A stretch of DNA of 64,000 bases, taken from positions 682,001-746,000 of the forward strand of contig NZ_CP061033.1 in assembly GCF_014490575.1 (NCBI RefSeq), written 5' to 3'. Both the position numbers and the translations under genes were made by a program. Below the pieces are notes generated by a model, which was not told the DNA's origin, ran no database searches, and saw only the letters and a list, made by a program, of their open reading frames with translations. How positions within the stretch are numbered: position 1 is the stretch's first letter; the number at the start of each line of letters is the position of its first letter. This stretch comes from Corynebacterium zhongnanshanii. GTDB taxonomy: Bacteria; Actinomycetota; Actinomycetes; Mycobacteriales; Mycobacteriaceae. Below are positions 42,564 through 53,113 of this stretch, piece by piece.

Positions 42564-44501
42564 CTAGAGGCGTACAGGATAATCCCGCTGGTCGATGTCC
42601 GGCGTGATCCGGTGCTCCACGAAGATACCGTGCCAGATCATGAAGCACAGCACCGTCCAAATACGGCGGGAGTGATCTGGGCCGGAACCGGAGTTCATGG
42701 CCGTCCTGTGCTCGTCCAGCATCGCCAGGACCTCGGCCTTGTTGAAGATATGGTCGGTCTGGGATGCCTCGATGTTCTCCTTGGCCCAGCCGTAGAGCTC
42801 GTCACCGGCCAGCCAGTGGCGCAGCGGCACGGGGAAGCCGAGCTTCTTCCGGTTCAACACGTGCTCCGGAACGATGAACTCCATGGCCTTGCGCAGCGCG
42901 TACTTGGTGGTGCCGTGGGAGACCTTCAACTCGTGAGGCAAGGTCTCGGCAACCTCGAAGACCACCTTGTCCAGGAACGGAACGCGCAGCTCCAGCGAGT
43001 TGGCCATGTTGATCTTGTCGGCCTTCACCAGGATGTCGCCGCGCATCCACGTGAACAGGTCCAGGTGCTGCATGCGTGCCACGGGGTCCATGGACGTGGA
43101 CTTCGCATAGATTGGGGCGGTGACCTCACGGTGGTCCCACTCTGGGCGGATCTCTCGCAGCACGCGCTCGAGCTGCTGGTAGTTAAAGGACCGAGCGTTG
43201 CCGTAGTAGCGGTCCTCCATGCTCATGGTGCCGCGCTGCAGCAAGGACTTTCCGCGCACGCCCTCTGGCATGGCGTCGCCCACCTTCGCCAGGACCTTCT
43301 TCAGAGGAGAGGGAACCTTATCGAACGGTGCCAGGGACAGCGGCTCCTTGTAGATCGTGTAGCCACCGAAGAGCTCATCGGCACCCTCGCCAGACAGCAC
43401 CACCTTCACATGCTTGCGTGCCTCGGCGGCCACAAAGTGCAGCGGCACCAGCGCAGGGTCCGCCACGGGATCGTCCAAGTACCAGATGATCTGCGGGATG
43501 GCTGCTGCAAATTCCTCGGGGGATACCACCTTGACAATGTGCTCCACGCCGATCGCCGCCGCCGATTCCGCCGCCACGTCGATCTCCGAGTATCCCTCCC
43601 GCTCGAAGCCGGTGGTGAACGTCAGCAGGTTCGGGTTGTGACGCTTCGCCAGGGTGGCGATGGCGGTAGAGTCGATACCGCCGGACAGGAATGAGCCCAC
43701 AGTCACATCCGCGCGCATGTGCTTTTCCACAGAATCTTCCAGAGCCTCAGCGATCTTCTTAAACACCTGCGTCTCCGAACCGGACGCCACGGGGCGAACC
43801 GGGAACGTCGGCTCGAACCATCGAGTCTCCTGCAGCGCGCCGCCAGGGGTAATGATGCCGTAGGAACCGGACTCCAGGCGTCGGATTCCACGATGAAGGG
43901 TCTCCGGCTCGGGCACATATTGAAGGTCGGTGTAGTGGGCGATGGCGCGGATGTCGAGCTCCTCGGACAGGCCGATCGCGTCCGCCATGGACAGGATGCA
44001 CTTCTTCTCGGAGCCAAAGGCCGTGCCCGCGGAGGTGGTCGCCACGAACATCGGCTTAATGCCGAATTGGTCGCGGGCGATGAACAGGGATTGCTCGGCA
44101 GAATCCCACACGGCGAAGGCAAACATGCCGCGCAGGTGGTGCACCACGTCGGGGCCCCAGTGGTGGAATCCCACCACGATCGGCTCGCCATCACCTTCAG
44201 TATTAAAGGTGTAGCCCTCGGCCTGAAGCTCCTCGCGCAGCTCCAGGTAGTTGTAGATCTCACCATTGAAGGTCAAGGTGTAACGCTTGTCCTCGCCCTC
44301 TGGTCCCCACTGCAGCGGCTGGTGCGAGTGATCAATGTCAATGATGGACAGACGGTTGAATCCGAACACCACGTTGTCGTCGTGCCACGTGCCACTGTCA
44401 TCGGGGCCGCGATGATGCATGCACGGGAGGGCCGTCTCCACGGCGTTGACGTATTGATCTGCTGAGCCGTCGGCGGCAATGAAACCTAGCAATCCACACA
44501 T
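42564..44501 (-). CDS. ltsA: Glutamine-dependent asparagine synthetase-like amidotransferase (LtsA)
   Basis: A 645-residue two-domain enzyme. The N-terminal class II glutaminase starts with Cys2 (MCGLLGFI) and has LPCMHHRGPDDSG and TFNGEIYNY. The C-terminal ATP-pyrophosphatase domain has SFLSGGIDSTAIA and LSGEGADELFGGY. The C. glutamicum orthologue, next to ctaC, is LtsA, whose loss causes lysozyme sensitivity because it amidates the peptidoglycan; asparagine synthesis is the family alternative. The gene is divergent from ctaC as in C. glutamicum. TAAAGT (44510-44515) lies 8 nt before the ATG on the minus strand. Confidence 0.92.
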   Translation of the reverse strand: MCGLLGFIAADGSADQYVNAVETALPCMHHRGPDDSGTWHDDNVVFGFNRLSIIDIDHSHQPLQWGPEGEDKRYTLTFNGEIYNYLELREELQAEGYTFNTEGDGEPIVVGFHHWGPDVVHHLRGMFAFAVWDSAEQSLFIARDQFGIKPMFVATTSAGTAFGSEKKCILSMADAIGLSEELDIRAIAHYTDLQYVPEPETLHRGIRRLESGSYGIITPGGALQETRWFEPTFPVRPVASGSETQVFKKIAEALEDSVEKHMRADVTVGSFLSGGIDSTAIATLAKRHNPNLLTFTTGFEREGYSEIDVAAESAAAIGVEHIVKVVSPEEFAAAIPQIIWYLDDPVADPALVPLHFVAAEARKHVKVVLSGEGADELFGGYTIYKEPLSLAPFDKVPSPLKKVLAKVGDAMPEGVRGKSLLQRGTMSMEDRYYGNARSFNYQQLERVLREIRPEWDHREVTAPIYAKSTSMDPVARMQHLDLFTWMRGDILVKADKINMANSLELRVPFLDKVVFEVAETLPHELKVSHGTTKYALRKAMEFIVPEHVLNRKKLGFPVPLRHWLAGDELYGWAKENIEASQTDHIFNKAEVLAMLDEHRTAMNSGSGPDHSRRIWTVLCFMIWHGIFVEHRITPDIDQRDYPVRL

Positions 44502-44864
44502 GAGATCGCACTTTACGCTGTGAACCGTGTGCTAACCACCTGCCACGCTGTGAGGCCGGTGGAGATCTGCCTCTATATCCGACGCCTGGCGCGCTTTTCT
44601 CTGGCGTGCGAGCGCAACCGGGGTCTCGCAAAAAAGTGGGATAGATCACGCCCGTGCCCCAGTTGGGGGCAAATAGGGGGACGATACCCCGGAAAAGTGG
44701 GGTTTGAATGGATGTGATGATGGCAAGTGAGGATAAATGCACTAAAGTTATTCGTTGAAGTGGTCTGGTTTTGCTTCACGCTATGTACTGCAGATAGCGA
44801 CAGGTTTTCACAAGCCGGCGATACCAGCACCAAACGACGTGTTAATGAGGAAGGCAATAATCGC
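44502..44864. promoter_or_regulatory. Divergent promoter region of ltsA and ctaC
   Basis: 363 bp with no gene. The ltsA -10 box is at 44510-44515. The right part carries the long ctaC leader, with GAGGAAGG (44847-44854) as its ribosome site. Several C4/G4 tracts (44653-44707) could form small hairpins such as CCCCAGTTGGGG. The ctaC promoter cannot be placed with confidence. Confidence 0.6.
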
Positions 44865-45956
44865 GTGGAACAGCGAAAAGTACACGGTTTGACTCGCCGT
44901 CTTGGCTTGGCAGGCGTACTGGGCTTCAGTGGCCTTGCCCTGGCTGGTTGTACCGTAAATCCACCAGAGAATAAGTTCTTTGAACTGCTGCGTTTCGGTT
45001 GGCCGAAGGGCATCACCCCAGAGGCCCAGCAGCTGGGCAACTTCTGGGTGTGGGTCTGGGTAGCTGCCTGGATCATCGGCTTCATCATGTGGGGCCTGAT
45101 GTTCTTTGTGATGGCACGCTACAACGACAAGGCTCGCACCCGCCGTGGTGATCACGAGGAGTTCCCTCGTCAGACCGCCTACAACGTGCCACTTGAGTTG
45201 GTTCTGACCCTGATGCCAGTGCTGACCGTTCTGACCCTGTTCTTCTTCAACGTTCAGGCTCAGGATGAGGCCACCGCACTGGACAAGGACCCAGAGGTGA
45301 CCGTGGACGTGACCGCATTCCAGTGGAACTGGAAGTTCGGCTACGCCAATGTCTACGGTGAGAAGCTGACCGACGAGGCTGCACAGAAGGCAGCCGAGGA
45401 GTCCAAGTACGAGGATCTGGGCGTGGATAAGCACGGCCACCCAATCCCAGGACCAATCCACGGCAAGTCTAAGGATGACTACAGCCACCTGCGTTTCAGC
45501 AAGATTGAGACCACCGGCACCACCGAAGAGATCCCAGTTCTGGTTCTTCCTTCCAACACCGCCATCGAGTTCGACCTGGCATCCGCTGACGTGTCCCACG
45601 CCTTCTGGGTTCCTGAGTTCCTGTTCAAGCGCGACGTGTACAACCACCCTGAGGCGAACCAGCAGGAGCGTCGCTTCCAGGTGCGCGAGATCAACAAGGA
45701 AGGCGCATTCGTCGGCCGTTGTGCTGAGATGTGTGGTACCTACCACGCGATGATGAACTTCGAGATCCGCGTTGTGTCCCCTGAGAAGTTCAAGCAGTAC
45801 ATCGAGTTCCGTAAGCAGAACCCAGATGCACCGAACTCCGCGGCACTGAAGGAGATCAACGAAGCTCCATACGCAACCTCCACCCACCCATTCGAGACCG
45901 AGCGTGCGGGTACCCGTACCGCCAATGAAAACTACACCGACCGCAACGCGGCGTAG
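44865..45956 (+). CDS. ctaC: Cytochrome c oxidase subunit II
   Basis: A 363-residue lipoprotein subunit of the aa3 oxidase. After a signal with lipobox LALAGC, two helices (FWVWVWVAAWIIGFIMWGLMFF and VPLELVLTLMPVLTVLTLFFF) are followed by an outer domain with the CuA site: SHAFWVPEF supplies one His and GRCAEMCGTYHAMMNFE the Cys, Glu, His and Met ligands. An extra charged loop of the corynebacterial type (about residues 170-215) precedes IPVLVLPSN; it is thought to help docking with cytochrome cc. The GTG at 44865 matches the family N-terminus (VEQRKVHGLTRRLG). It is followed by ctaF in the same operon. Confidence 0.96.
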   Translation: MEQRKVHGLTRRLGLAGVLGFSGLALAGCTVNPPENKFFELLRFGWPKGITPEAQQLGNFWVWVWVAAWIIGFIMWGLMFFVMARYNDKARTRRGDHEEFPRQTAYNVPLELVLTLMPVLTVLTLFFFNVQAQDEATALDKDPEVTVDVTAFQWNWKFGYANVYGEKLTDEAAQKAAEESKYEDLGVDKHGHPIPGPIHGKSKDDYSHLRFSKIETTGTTEEIPVLVLPSNTAIEFDLASADVSHAFWVPEFLFKRDVYNHPEANQQERRFQVREINKEGAFVGRCAEMCGTYHAMMNFEIRVVSPEKFKQYIEFRKQNPDAPNSAALKEINEAPYATSTHPFETERAGTRTANENYTDRNAA

Positions 45957-45988
45957 TAGAAAATACTTCAGGAAAGAGAGAATCTGAC

Positions 45989-46420
45989 ATGGCTTCAGGC
46001 GCAAAACTCTTCTACGGTATCGCACTGTTCTTCGCTATCGTCACCACGGTCTACATCATCGGAACCATCACCGTGGACCACTCCGCGGCACTGAAGGGCA
46101 TCGAGTGGTCCGGTGTGGTCGGCATGACCCTGGGTGGCCTGCTGGCATTGATGCTGGCTGTGTACCTGCACCTCACCGAGTCCAAGTCCGACATCGGACC
46201 TGCTGACTGGGAAGAAGCAGAGATCGAGGACGGAGAGGGCGTTTTGGGCTTCTTCTCCGCAAGCTCCATCTGGCCTTTCGCAATGACCGTGTCCATCGTA
46301 ATCCTGGGACTCGGTATCGGCTTCTGGCACTACTGGCTGATCGTTGCCGGTGCTGTCTGCCTGATCTACACCGCAACGATGCTGAACCTGCAGTACGGTC
46401 TTCCACCAGAGAAGCACTAG
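45989..46420 (+). CDS. ctaF: Cytochrome c oxidase subunit IV, actinobacterial type
   Basis: A 143-residue four-helix subunit of the aa3 oxidase found in actinobacteria. Helices: KLFYGIALFFAIVTTVYIIG, GMTLGGLLALMLAVYLHL, WPFAMTVSIVILGLGIGFW and WLIVAGAVCLIYTATMLNL. A conserved loop, ESKSDIGPADWEEAEIEDGEG, lies between helices two and three. GAAAGAGAG precedes the ATG by 8 nt. It lies 32 bp after ctaC and ends before a strong terminator, so ctaC-ctaF form a unit. Subunit I (ctaD) is elsewhere, as in C. glutamicum. Confidence 0.95.
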   Translation: MASGAKLFYGIALFFAIVTTVYIIGTITVDHSAALKGIEWSGVVGMTLGGLLALMLAVYLHLTESKSDIGPADWEEAEIEDGEGVLGFFSASSIWPFAMTVSIVILGLGIGFWHYWLIVAGAVCLIYTATMLNLQYGLPPEKH

Positions 46421-46446
46421 TCACGCGCTGACTACCCTCATTACCT

Positions 46447-46495
46447 AAAAGGGTGGGCTAGGAATCCTGATTAAGGATTCCTAGCCCACCCTTTT
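46447..46495. terminator. Bidirectional terminator between ctaF and trpD
   Basis: AAAAGGGTGGGCTAGGAATCC pairs with its exact complement across a 7-base TGATTAA loop. The stem is about 21 bp and ends in an A tract on one side and a T tract on the other. Confidence 0.96.
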
Positions 46496-46564
46496 CGTAG
46501 CTCAGCGGCCGGTTCGTGGCTCAGCGGGTGGCGCCGAGCCTGTTACGTGGTGGCAGTGAGTGTA

Positions 46565-47665
46565 TTAGGACGTGGCGGTGAGCAGAGCCTTCTGTGCCGC
46601 GCCAGACTCCAGAGACTCACGCACGAACGGCAGCTGCTGAAGGATCGCTTCCTTGATGGAGTCCGCGTCGGTGGCGTCTCCCCAGCCCGTGACGGTCGCG
46701 CGCGCTGCCGCCGCATTCATTAAGACCGCAGCCTTGACCGGGCCGTCCAATTCCCCGGCGAAGAGCTGCTGGGCAACGGTGGCGTTGAACGCTGCATCGC
46801 CGCCACGGAGGGACTCAAGCGACGCGGTCTCGAAACCATAGTCCTCGGGGGAGAGGTCGAAGTGGGTGATGCTTCCGTCGGAATTGGTGGCGACTACGTG
46901 GGTGGGGCCGGAGATGGTGATCTCGTCCATGCCGTCGTGTCCACGAACCACCAGAACCCTATCGCCGCGCTGAGCAAAGGCGCGAGCCATGACCTCCTGC
47001 TGGTCCTCAAACGCGCAGCCAATCAGCCCGTAGCGCGGCTGAGCAGGGTTGGTGAGCGGTCCCAGAAGGTTAAATAGCGTGGGCACCTTGAGCTCCGAGC
47101 GCACGGGGCCTGCGAAACGCATCGCAGGGTGATAGGTCTTGGCGAACATGAACCCAAAGTGTGTACGGGCCATGTCCTTGACGATCTCCTCGGGCGTGCG
47201 CTCAATGCGGTAGCCCAATTGCTCCAGAAGATCCGCGCCGCCGCACTTGGAGCTGGCTGCACGGTTACCGTGCTTGACCACAGTGGTCCCCAGTCCCGCC
47301 AGCACGAAGCTCGCCATGGTGGAGATATTGACCGTGTGGTGGCCATCGCCGCCCGTGCCGACGATGTCCACGGCATCCGTGATGTCCCCGGTGTCTACCG
47401 TTTGGGCGAAGCTGCTCATCGTCTCCGCGGCTGCGGCCAATTCCTCAGGCGTAATGCCCTTGACCTTGATTCCGAACGCAAAGGCGGAAATCTGGGCGGG
47501 CGTAGCCTCTCCGCCCATAATCTGAGACATTGCCCAGTGCACCGCCGCGTCGGGAAGAGCGTCGCCAGAGCCGATCAGGTTCAACACTCCGGGCCAGGAC
47601 CAGTCCTGAGAAGAGCGAGATGCCGGTGTATCGGCGGTATCTGAGTTGATGTTGATGTGGTTCAT
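46565..47665 (-). CDS. trpD: Anthranilate phosphoribosyltransferase
   Basis: A 366-residue enzyme that joins anthranilate to PRPP in tryptophan synthesis. Motifs: IVGTGGDGHHTVNIST (PRPP binding), VVKHGNRAASSKCGGADLLEQLG, RFAGPVRSELKVPTLFNLLGPLTNPA and RGHDGMDEITISG. The start at 47665 (MNHININSD) follows a TACCAT -10 box by 6 nt on the minus strand (47672-47677). An open frame upstream adds an unsupported extension. In mycobacteria a trpD gene also lies beside ctaE, apart from the trp operon, so this position is an old one. The gene is divergent from ctaE. Confidence 0.94.
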   Translation of the reverse strand: MNHININSDTADTPASRSSQDWSWPGVLNLIGSGDALPDAAVHWAMSQIMGGEATPAQISAFAFGIKVKGITPEELAAAAETMSSFAQTVDTGDITDAVDIVGTGGDGHHTVNISTMASFVLAGLGTTVVKHGNRAASSKCGGADLLEQLGYRIERTPEEIVKDMARTHFGFMFAKTYHPAMRFAGPVRSELKVPTLFNLLGPLTNPAQPRYGLIGCAFEDQQEVMARAFAQRGDRVLVVRGHDGMDEITISGPTHVVATNSDGSITHFDLSPEDYGFETASLESLRGGDAAFNATVAQQLFAGELDGPVKAAVLMNAAAARATVTGWGDATDADSIKEAILQQLPFVRESLESGAAQKALLTATS

Positions 47666-47915
47666 GCCACCATGGTAGTCAGCATGCTTTTGGGTCGTGA
47701 TACTGGGGTTGCACGTGAGGCAGGAGGGGCGTGAGGCTGGGCGTCGGATATCAATCAAAGAAAGTTCCCAACAATCCCAAGAGATTTTTCCACTAGCCCC
47801 AAAGGGGTGGGTTTGACAGCTTCCCCCAAGGTCTTACCTGCATTTTTACAGAAAGCTGCAAGAAAACGCCCCCGATGAATCGACTTACACCCCTCGAACC
47901 GTCATACTAATAAAC

Positions 47916-48527
47916 GTGACGAGCGCAGTTGAAAACCCAGGTATGGCAGCACCACAGCGTGTTGCGACATTGAACCGTCCAAACATGGTCAGTGTCGGCA
48001 CGATTGTGTTCCTGTCTCAAGAATTAATGTTCTTTGCTGGTCTGTTCGCGATGTACTTCGTGTCCAAGGCCAACTCCGGAGGGAATTGGCCCTCCGAACC
48101 GACCGAGCTGAATGTGCCATTCGCGGCGGGAATCACCATCATCCTGGTGGCGTCCTCCGTAACCGCACAGTTTGGCGTGTTCGCAGCGGAGAGGGGAGAC
48201 GTATTCGGATTGCGTAAGTGGTACGCAATCTCTGCTCTGATGGGACTTGTGTTCCTCATCGGACAGGGCTACGAGTATGCACACCTCGTGCAGCACGGCA
48301 CCACCATTCCAGGTTCCGTGTACGGCTCCGCCTTCTACATCACCACCGGCTTCCACGGTGCCCACGTTCTCGCGGGTGTCCTGGCCTTCGGTGTGGTGCT
48401 GCTGCGAACCGCTAAATCTAAGTTCACCCCAGCGCAGGCAACCGCTGCCGTTGTTGTGTCTTACTACTGGCACTTCGTCGACGTGGTCTGGATTGCACTG
48501 TGGATCACCATTTACTTCATCCAGTAG
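47916..48527 (+). CDS. ctaE: Cytochrome c oxidase subunit III
   Basis: A 203-residue five-helix subunit of the aa3 oxidase. Signature segments: [71 protein letters not shown] and [18 protein letters not shown]. The GTG at 47916 is 5 nt after TACTAA (47905-47910), so the mRNA may start at or very near the start codon. It heads the cluster ctaE-qcrC-qcrA-qcrB. The gap to qcrC is 82 bp. Confidence 0.96.
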   Translation: MTSAVENPGMAAPQRVATLNRPNMVSVGTIVFLSQELMFFAGLFAMYFVSKANSGGNWPSEPTELNVPFAAGITIILVASSVTAQFGVFAAERGDVFGLRKWYAISALMGLVFLIGQGYEYAHLVQHGTTIPGSVYGSAFYITTGFHGAHVLAGVLAFGVVLLRTAKSKFTPAQATAAVVVSYYWHFVDVVWIALWITIYFIQ

Positions 48528-48609
48528 GCCGTAACGGTCGCTGGGTGTAAACACCCGAACGGCCTACAGCCCATCAAACTTCCATTGACGAATCTTTAGA
48601 GGGAACAAG

Positions 48610-49506
48610 ATGGAAACACATTCCACACACGCAGACGCTAGCCAGCAGGCTAGCGGTGCCACGAGCGGTGCGACCGCTCGTCGGCGGCGCAGGATCCGTA
48701 AGGCTCTGGCGAGTGCCTTGGCGTTGGCCTTCGCATTGACCGGTGCCGGATTCCTAGCCAACGCATTAACTCCTGACGCTCAGACCGCAGTGGCTCGCCA
48801 GGACGAGACCGCTTTGGTGGAGCAGGGTAAGGAGATCTACGAGATCGCCTGTATCACTTGCCACGGTGCCAACCTTCAAGGTGTGAAGGATCGTGGACCT
48901 TCTCTGGTCGGTGTTGGCGAAGGCGCCGTGTACTTCCAGGTGCACTCCGGCCGCATGCCGATGCTCCGTAACGAAGCACAGGCCGCTCGCAAGCAGCCAC
49001 GCTACTCCGAGCAGCAGACCCTGGCTCTGGCCGCATACGTCAACGCTAACGGTGGCGGCCCAGGAATCGTTCGCGACGAGGACGGCACCATCTCCATGGA
49101 GTCCCTGCGCGGAAAGAACAACCAGGACGGCAAGATTGACCCAGCTGACGTAGCTCGCGGTTCCGATCTGTTCCGTTTGAACTGTGCATCCTGCCACAAC
49201 TTCACCGGCCGTGGTGGAGCGCTTTCTGGTGGTAAGTACGCACCGGTTCTGGACCCAGCAAACGAGCAGGAAATCTACCAGGCTATGCTGACCGGTCCAC
49301 AGAACATGCCTAAGTTCTCCGATCGCCAGCTGACCGCTGATGAGAAGAAGGACATCATCGCTTTCATTAAGTCTTCTAAGGAGACTCCTAACCAAGGTGG
49401 TTACGGACTGGGCGGAATTGGTCCAGTTACTGAGGGCATGCTGATGTGGTTCTTCGGCATCGTTATTATGATCGCCTTCGCAATGTGGATTGGATCTCGC
49501 TCATGA
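48610..49506 (+). CDS. qcrC: Diheme cytochrome c subunit of the bcc complex
   Basis: A 298-residue membrane cytochrome cc that replaces soluble cytochrome c in the actinobacterial bcc-aa3 supercomplex. An N-terminal helix ([20 protein letters not shown]) precedes two cytochrome c domains with heme sites CITCH (C81, C84, H85) and CASCH (C192, C195, H196). Likely axial Met residues are in SGRMPML and [10 protein letters not shown]-terminal helix ([19 protein letters not shown]) anchors it. AGAGGGA is 6 nt before the ATG. Its TGA overlaps the qcrA ATG. Confidence 0.97.
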   Translation: METHSTHADASQQASGATSGATARRRRRIRKALASALALAFALTGAGFLANALTPDAQTAVARQDETALVEQGKEIYEIACITCHGANLQGVKDRGPSLVGVGEGAVYFQVHSGRMPMLRNEAQAARKQPRYSEQQTLALAAYVNANGGGPGIVRDEDGTISMESLRGKNNQDGKIDPADVARGSDLFRLNCASCHNFTGRGGALSGGKYAPVLDPANEQEIYQAMLTGPQNMPKFSDRQLTADEKKDIIAFIKSSKETPNQGGYGLGGIGPVTEGMLMWFFGIVIMIAFAMWIGSRS

Positions 49507-50708
49507 GTGATGTGAATCGTAACTACACAAACGAAGAGCTCGACAAGATGAGCAATGATGAACTTGCCCGTCTCGGAACTGAGCTCGACGGCGTTACCGT
49601 TGCCTACCGCAAGGAACGCTTCCCAGTTGCTGGTGACCCAGCTGAAAAGCGCGCTGAGCGCAAGGTCGCAACCTTCTTCGCTCTGTCCGTGCTGATGGGC
49701 CTCGCGTTCATCGCGGTCTACCTCTTCTGGCCATGGACCTACAAGCACATGGAGCAGGAGGGTCTGTGGACCTACACCCTGTACACCCCATTGCTGGGCG
49801 TGACCGGTGGCCTGGCTCTGGTGTTCATGGGTATCGGTATCGCGTCCTACACGAAGACCTTCATTCCTGAAGAGATCTCCGTACAGACCCGCCACGACGG
49901 TCCTTCCGACGAGGTTGACCGCCGTACCCTGGTGGCTCTGCTGAATGACTCTTGGCAGACCTCCACTCTCGGCCGTCGTCCCGTGATCGCCGGTCTGGCC
50001 GGTGCTGGTGCGGTGCTTGCCGGAATCAGCATCATCCTGCCACTGGGCGGCATCGTGAAGAACCCATGGAAGCCTAAGGCAATGGGCATCCAGGGTGACG
50101 GCACCCTGTGGACCACCGGATGGACCCTTGCCTCCCAAGGTGAGACTGTCTACCTGGGCCGCGACACCGCTGCCATCGCTGAAAAGCACGACGGCCACTA
50201 CAGCACCAAGGGCGTGTCCCGCTTGGTACGCATGCGTGCCGAGGACCTGGACGCCGGAGCAATGGAAACGGTCTTCCCAATGACCGAGGACATGATCAAC
50301 GACGGCGATGTCTACGATGCCGACCGGGATGTCTACGAGGAGCACATGCACTCCATTCACGGCCCACGTAACGCCGTGATGCTGATCCGCTTGCGCCACG
50401 CAGACGCCCTGAAGGCTATCCCACGTGAAGGTCAGGAAGACTTCCACTACGGTGACTACTTCGCCTACTCCAAGATCTGTACCCACATCGGCTGCCCTAC
50501 GTCCCTGTACGAGCAGCAGACCAACCGCATCCTCTGCCCATGCCACCAGTCGCAGTTTGATGCCTTGCAGTACGGTAAGCCAGTCTTCGGTCCCGCTGCA
50601 CGTGCATTGCCACAGCTGCCGATCACCGTGGACAAAGAGGGCTACCTTATCGCCAAGGGCGACTTCATTGAGCCTGTCGGCCCTGCATTCTGGGAGCGTC
50701 GTTCATGA
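49503..50708 (+). CDS. qcrA: Rieske iron-sulfur subunit of the bcc complex
   Basis: A 401-residue Rieske protein with three N-terminal helices, as usual in actinobacteria: [44 protein letters not shown] and [23 protein letters not shown]. The outer domain has the 2Fe-2S ligands in [13 protein letters not shown] and CPCHQSQFD, followed by [14 protein letters not shown] long loop between helix three and the cluster is typical for the group. Start and stop both use ATGA overlaps with qcrC and qcrB, so translation of the three is coupled. Confidence 0.97.
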   Translation: MSDVNRNYTNEELDKMSNDELARLGTELDGVTVAYRKERFPVAGDPAEKRAERKVATFFALSVLMGLAFIAVYLFWPWTYKHMEQEGLWTYTLYTPLLGVTGGLALVFMGIGIASYTKTFIPEEISVQTRHDGPSDEVDRRTLVALLNDSWQTSTLGRRPVIAGLAGAGAVLAGISIILPLGGIVKNPWKPKAMGIQGDGTLWTTGWTLASQGETVYLGRDTAAIAEKHDGHYSTKGVSRLVRMRAEDLDAGAMETVFPMTEDMINDGDVYDADRDVYEEHMHSIHGPRNAVMLIRLRHADALKAIPREGQEDFHYGDYFAYSKICTHIGCPTSLYEQQTNRILCPCHQSQFDALQYGKPVFGPAARALPQLPITVDKEGYLIAKGDFIEPVGPAFWERRS

Positions 50709-52339
50709 GTAAAACTAAAGTAAACCGCGCAGCACTCGCGGCAAACAACATCGACGAGCGGTACACTGCCTCCGGCATCATCCGCCCAAACATCAACAAG
50801 GTGTTCCCAACGCACTGGTCCTTCATGCTGGGCGAGATCGCGTTGTACGCCTTCATCATCCTGATCCTGTCAGGTGTGTACCTCACCCTGTTCTTCGATC
50901 CTTCGATGAGCAAGGTGATCTACGACGGTGCGTACGCACCGCTGAACGGTGTGGAAATGTCCGCGGCTTACCACACTGCACTGAACATTTCCTTTGAGGT
51001 GCGCGGCGGTCTCTTCATCCGCCAGGTCCACCACTGGGCAGCACTGCTGTTCGCCATCTCCATCATGGTGCACATGTTCCGCATCTTCTTCACGGGTGCG
51101 TTCCGTAAGCCACGTGAGGCGAACTGGGTCATCGGCTGCTTGCTGCTGCTCCTGTCTGTGGCAGAAGGCTTCTTCGGCTACTCCCTGCCAGACGACCTGC
51201 TGTCCGGTGTTGGTCTGCGCATTATGTCCGCCATCGTTGTGGCCCTGCCAATCGTTGGTACCTGGCTGCACTGGATCATGTTCGCTGGCGACTTCCCAGG
51301 CGAGATCATCATTCCTCGCCTGTACATCGCACACGTTCTGCTGATCCCAGGCATCCTGCTGGCTCTGATTGCTGCCCACGTTGCTCTGGTCTGGTACCAG
51401 AAGCACACCCAGTTCCCTGGACCGGGCCGCATCGAGAACAACGTTGTGGGTATCCGAATCCTGCCAGTGTTCGGTATCAAGGCCGCATCCTTCGGTCTGT
51501 TCACCTTCGGTGTGATCGCACTGCTGAGTGGTCTGTTCCAGATCAACGCCATCTGGAACCTGGGTCCATACAACCCATCTCAGGTGTCCGCCGGTTCTCA
51601 GCCTGATATCTACATGCTGTGGACGGATGGCGCAGCACGTGTTATGCCAGCGTGGGAGCTCTACCTCGGCAACTACACCATCCCTGCCGTGTTCTGGGTA
51701 GCCCTGCTCCTCGGAATCCTGGTGGCCCTGCTGTTCGCCTACCCATGGATCGAGCAGAAGATGACGGGCGACACCGCGCACCACAACCTGCTGCAGCGTC
51801 CACGCGACGTGCCTACCCGCACCGCTATCGGTGTGATGGCTATCGTGTTCTACGTTCTGTTGACGATCTCCGGTGGTAACGACCTGGTTGCGTACCACTT
51901 CCAGATCTCCCTGAACGCCATGACCTGGGTTGGTCGTATCGGCTTGGTTCTGCTGCCACCGATCGCGTACTTCATCACCTACCGTCTGTGCATCAGCCTG
52001 CAGCGCAATGACCGCGAGGTTCTGGAGCACGGTATCGAGACCGGTACCATCCGCCAGCTGGCTAGCGGTGAGTTCATCGAGGTTCACCAGCCGCTGGGTC
52101 CTGTGGACGAGCACGGCCACGCTATTCCTCTGGAGTACCAGGGTGCTGCCGTTCCGAAGACCATGAACGAACTTGGCTTCGGTGGTCACCCAGCCCGTGG
52201 TTCCTTCTTCAAGGCGGACCCACAGGACATTGTCTCCAAGGTTGAGGACATCGAGCACCGCAACCACCTGGAGCAGAAGGAAATGTTCGAGAAGTTGCAG
52301 CAGCGCAACCGCATCGAGCTTGAGGGTGACGATAAGTAA
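50705..52339 (+). CDS. qcrB: Cytochrome b subunit of the bcc complex
   Basis: A 544-residue cytochrome b with eight core helices. Heme b ligands are in [24 protein letters not shown] (first pair) and HWIMFAG / [23 protein letters not shown] (second pair). The quinol-site motif region is [34 protein letters not shown], the actinobacterial counterpart of the PEWY loop. A charged cytoplasmic C-terminal tail of about 120 residues follows, typical of this group. QcrB is the target of drugs such as telacebec in mycobacteria. The start overlaps the qcrA stop (ATGA). Two hairpins follow the gene. Confidence 0.97.
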   Translation: MSKTKVNRAALAANNIDERYTASGIIRPNINKVFPTHWSFMLGEIALYAFIILILSGVYLTLFFDPSMSKVIYDGAYAPLNGVEMSAAYHTALNISFEVRGGLFIRQVHHWAALLFAISIMVHMFRIFFTGAFRKPREANWVIGCLLLLLSVAEGFFGYSLPDDLLSGVGLRIMSAIVVALPIVGTWLHWIMFAGDFPGEIIIPRLYIAHVLLIPGILLALIAAHVALVWYQKHTQFPGPGRIENNVVGIRILPVFGIKAASFGLFTFGVIALLSGLFQINAIWNLGPYNPSQVSAGSQPDIYMLWTDGAARVMPAWELYLGNYTIPAVFWVALLLGILVALLFAYPWIEQKMTGDTAHHNLLQRPRDVPTRTAIGVMAIVFYVLLTISGGNDLVAYHFQISLNAMTWVGRIGLVLLPPIAYFITYRLCISLQRNDREVLEHGIETGTIRQLASGEFIEVHQPLGPVDEHGHAIPLEYQGAAVPKTMNELGFGGHPARGSFFKADPQDIVSKVEDIEHRNHLEQKEMFEKLQQRNRIELEGDDK

Positions 52340-52350
52340 ATAGGTACAAG

Positions 52351-52375
52351 GTCCCTAGCCCAGGTGGCTAGGGAC
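52351..52375 (+). terminator. First hairpin after qcrB
   Basis: GTCCCTAGCC and GGCTAGGGAC form a perfect 10-bp stem with a 5-base loop, 11 bp after the stop. No T run follows, so it may stabilise the mRNA end or terminate weakly. Confidence 0.7.
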
Positions 52376-52403
52376 ATGTATCCTCCCTGCGCTCACAGAA
52401 TAA

Positions 52404-52444
52404 TAAAGGCCCCGACCACTGTTTCTACAGTGGCCGGGGCCTTT
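52404..52444. terminator. Bidirectional terminator between qcrB and the exonuclease gene
   Basis: TAAAGGCCCCGACCACTG pairs with CAGTGGCCGGGGCCTTTA with one mismatch, around a short TTTCTA loop. It lies between convergent genes with A and T flanks. Confidence 0.92.
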
Positions 52445-52465
52445 AGCTGTGTTCAGATCGGTCGC

Positions 52466-53113
52466 TTATACCTCGATGGGCAGTTTAGAGAGCTCCACCA
52501 CAAGATCCATGGTGGCTGCCACATCCGCTTGTGCACGGTGGCGTGGCTTATGCGCCGTGTTCAGAAGCTCTGCAAGGCGGTCTAGACGGTATCTTCCGAC
52601 CTTCTCGCGGGGGATGAGGGCCCGTGCTGCTTCGGCAGTGCACAGTAGCCGTGGCGTGTACGGTCGATAGGCCTGGTCTGTTGCGAGGGCAGCCCTGATG
52701 AGCTCGCTTTGCAAAAAGGCGTAGTCGAACTGCACATTGTGTCCCACCAATGTGTCCGTAGCTGAATCCTGGGCAGGGGAGAGGTTCTCGGCAGGGGTCG
52801 TGTCTCCGGGAATGCTGCCATCAAGGTGGAGGAACGCGGTCAGCTCGTCAGTAATCTCCTCAAAGCGCGGTGCTGTGGCGAGGAGGCCATCACTTAAGCC
52901 CGTGAGATCCGTAATAAAAGGGGAGAGACGCACAGCGGGATTAACAAGTGTGTGGAAGCTCTCGGTGACGCGACCGTTAACAATGCGCGTGGCAGCGATT
53001 TCAATGATTCTGTCGGAGTGGGGATCAAGGCCAGTGGTCTCGATATCGATTGTGACGCTGTTGTTCTTGGCGCTCTGAAGCTTCTGAATGATCTCTTGCT
53101 GTGTTGGGCTCAC
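52466..53113 (-). CDS. DEDDh 3'-5' exonuclease (DnaQ-like)
   Basis: A 215-residue nuclease of the DnaQ fold. ExoI is VTIDIETTGLDP, ExoII is GHNVQFDYAFLQSEL, ExoIII is HRAQADVAATMDL with its catalytic His, and YRLDRLAELL is the usual helix before it. It could be a proofreading-type epsilon homologue or a stand-alone repair nuclease; no BRCT, UvrC-like or polymerase domain is attached. The GTG at 53113 follows TACACT (53121-53126) by 7 nt on the minus strand, a leaderless pattern. It is divergent from the first NlpC/P60 gene across 459 bp. Confidence 0.88.
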   Translation of the reverse strand: MSPTQQEIIQKLQSAKNNSVTIDIETTGLDPHSDRIIEIAATRIVNGRVTESFHTLVNPAVRLSPFITDLTGLSDGLLATAPRFEEITDELTAFLHLDGSIPGDTTPAENLSPAQDSATDTLVGHNVQFDYAFLQSELIRAALATDQAYRPYTPRLLCTAEAARALIPREKVGRYRLDRLAELLNTAHKPRHRAQADVAATMDLVVELSKLPIEV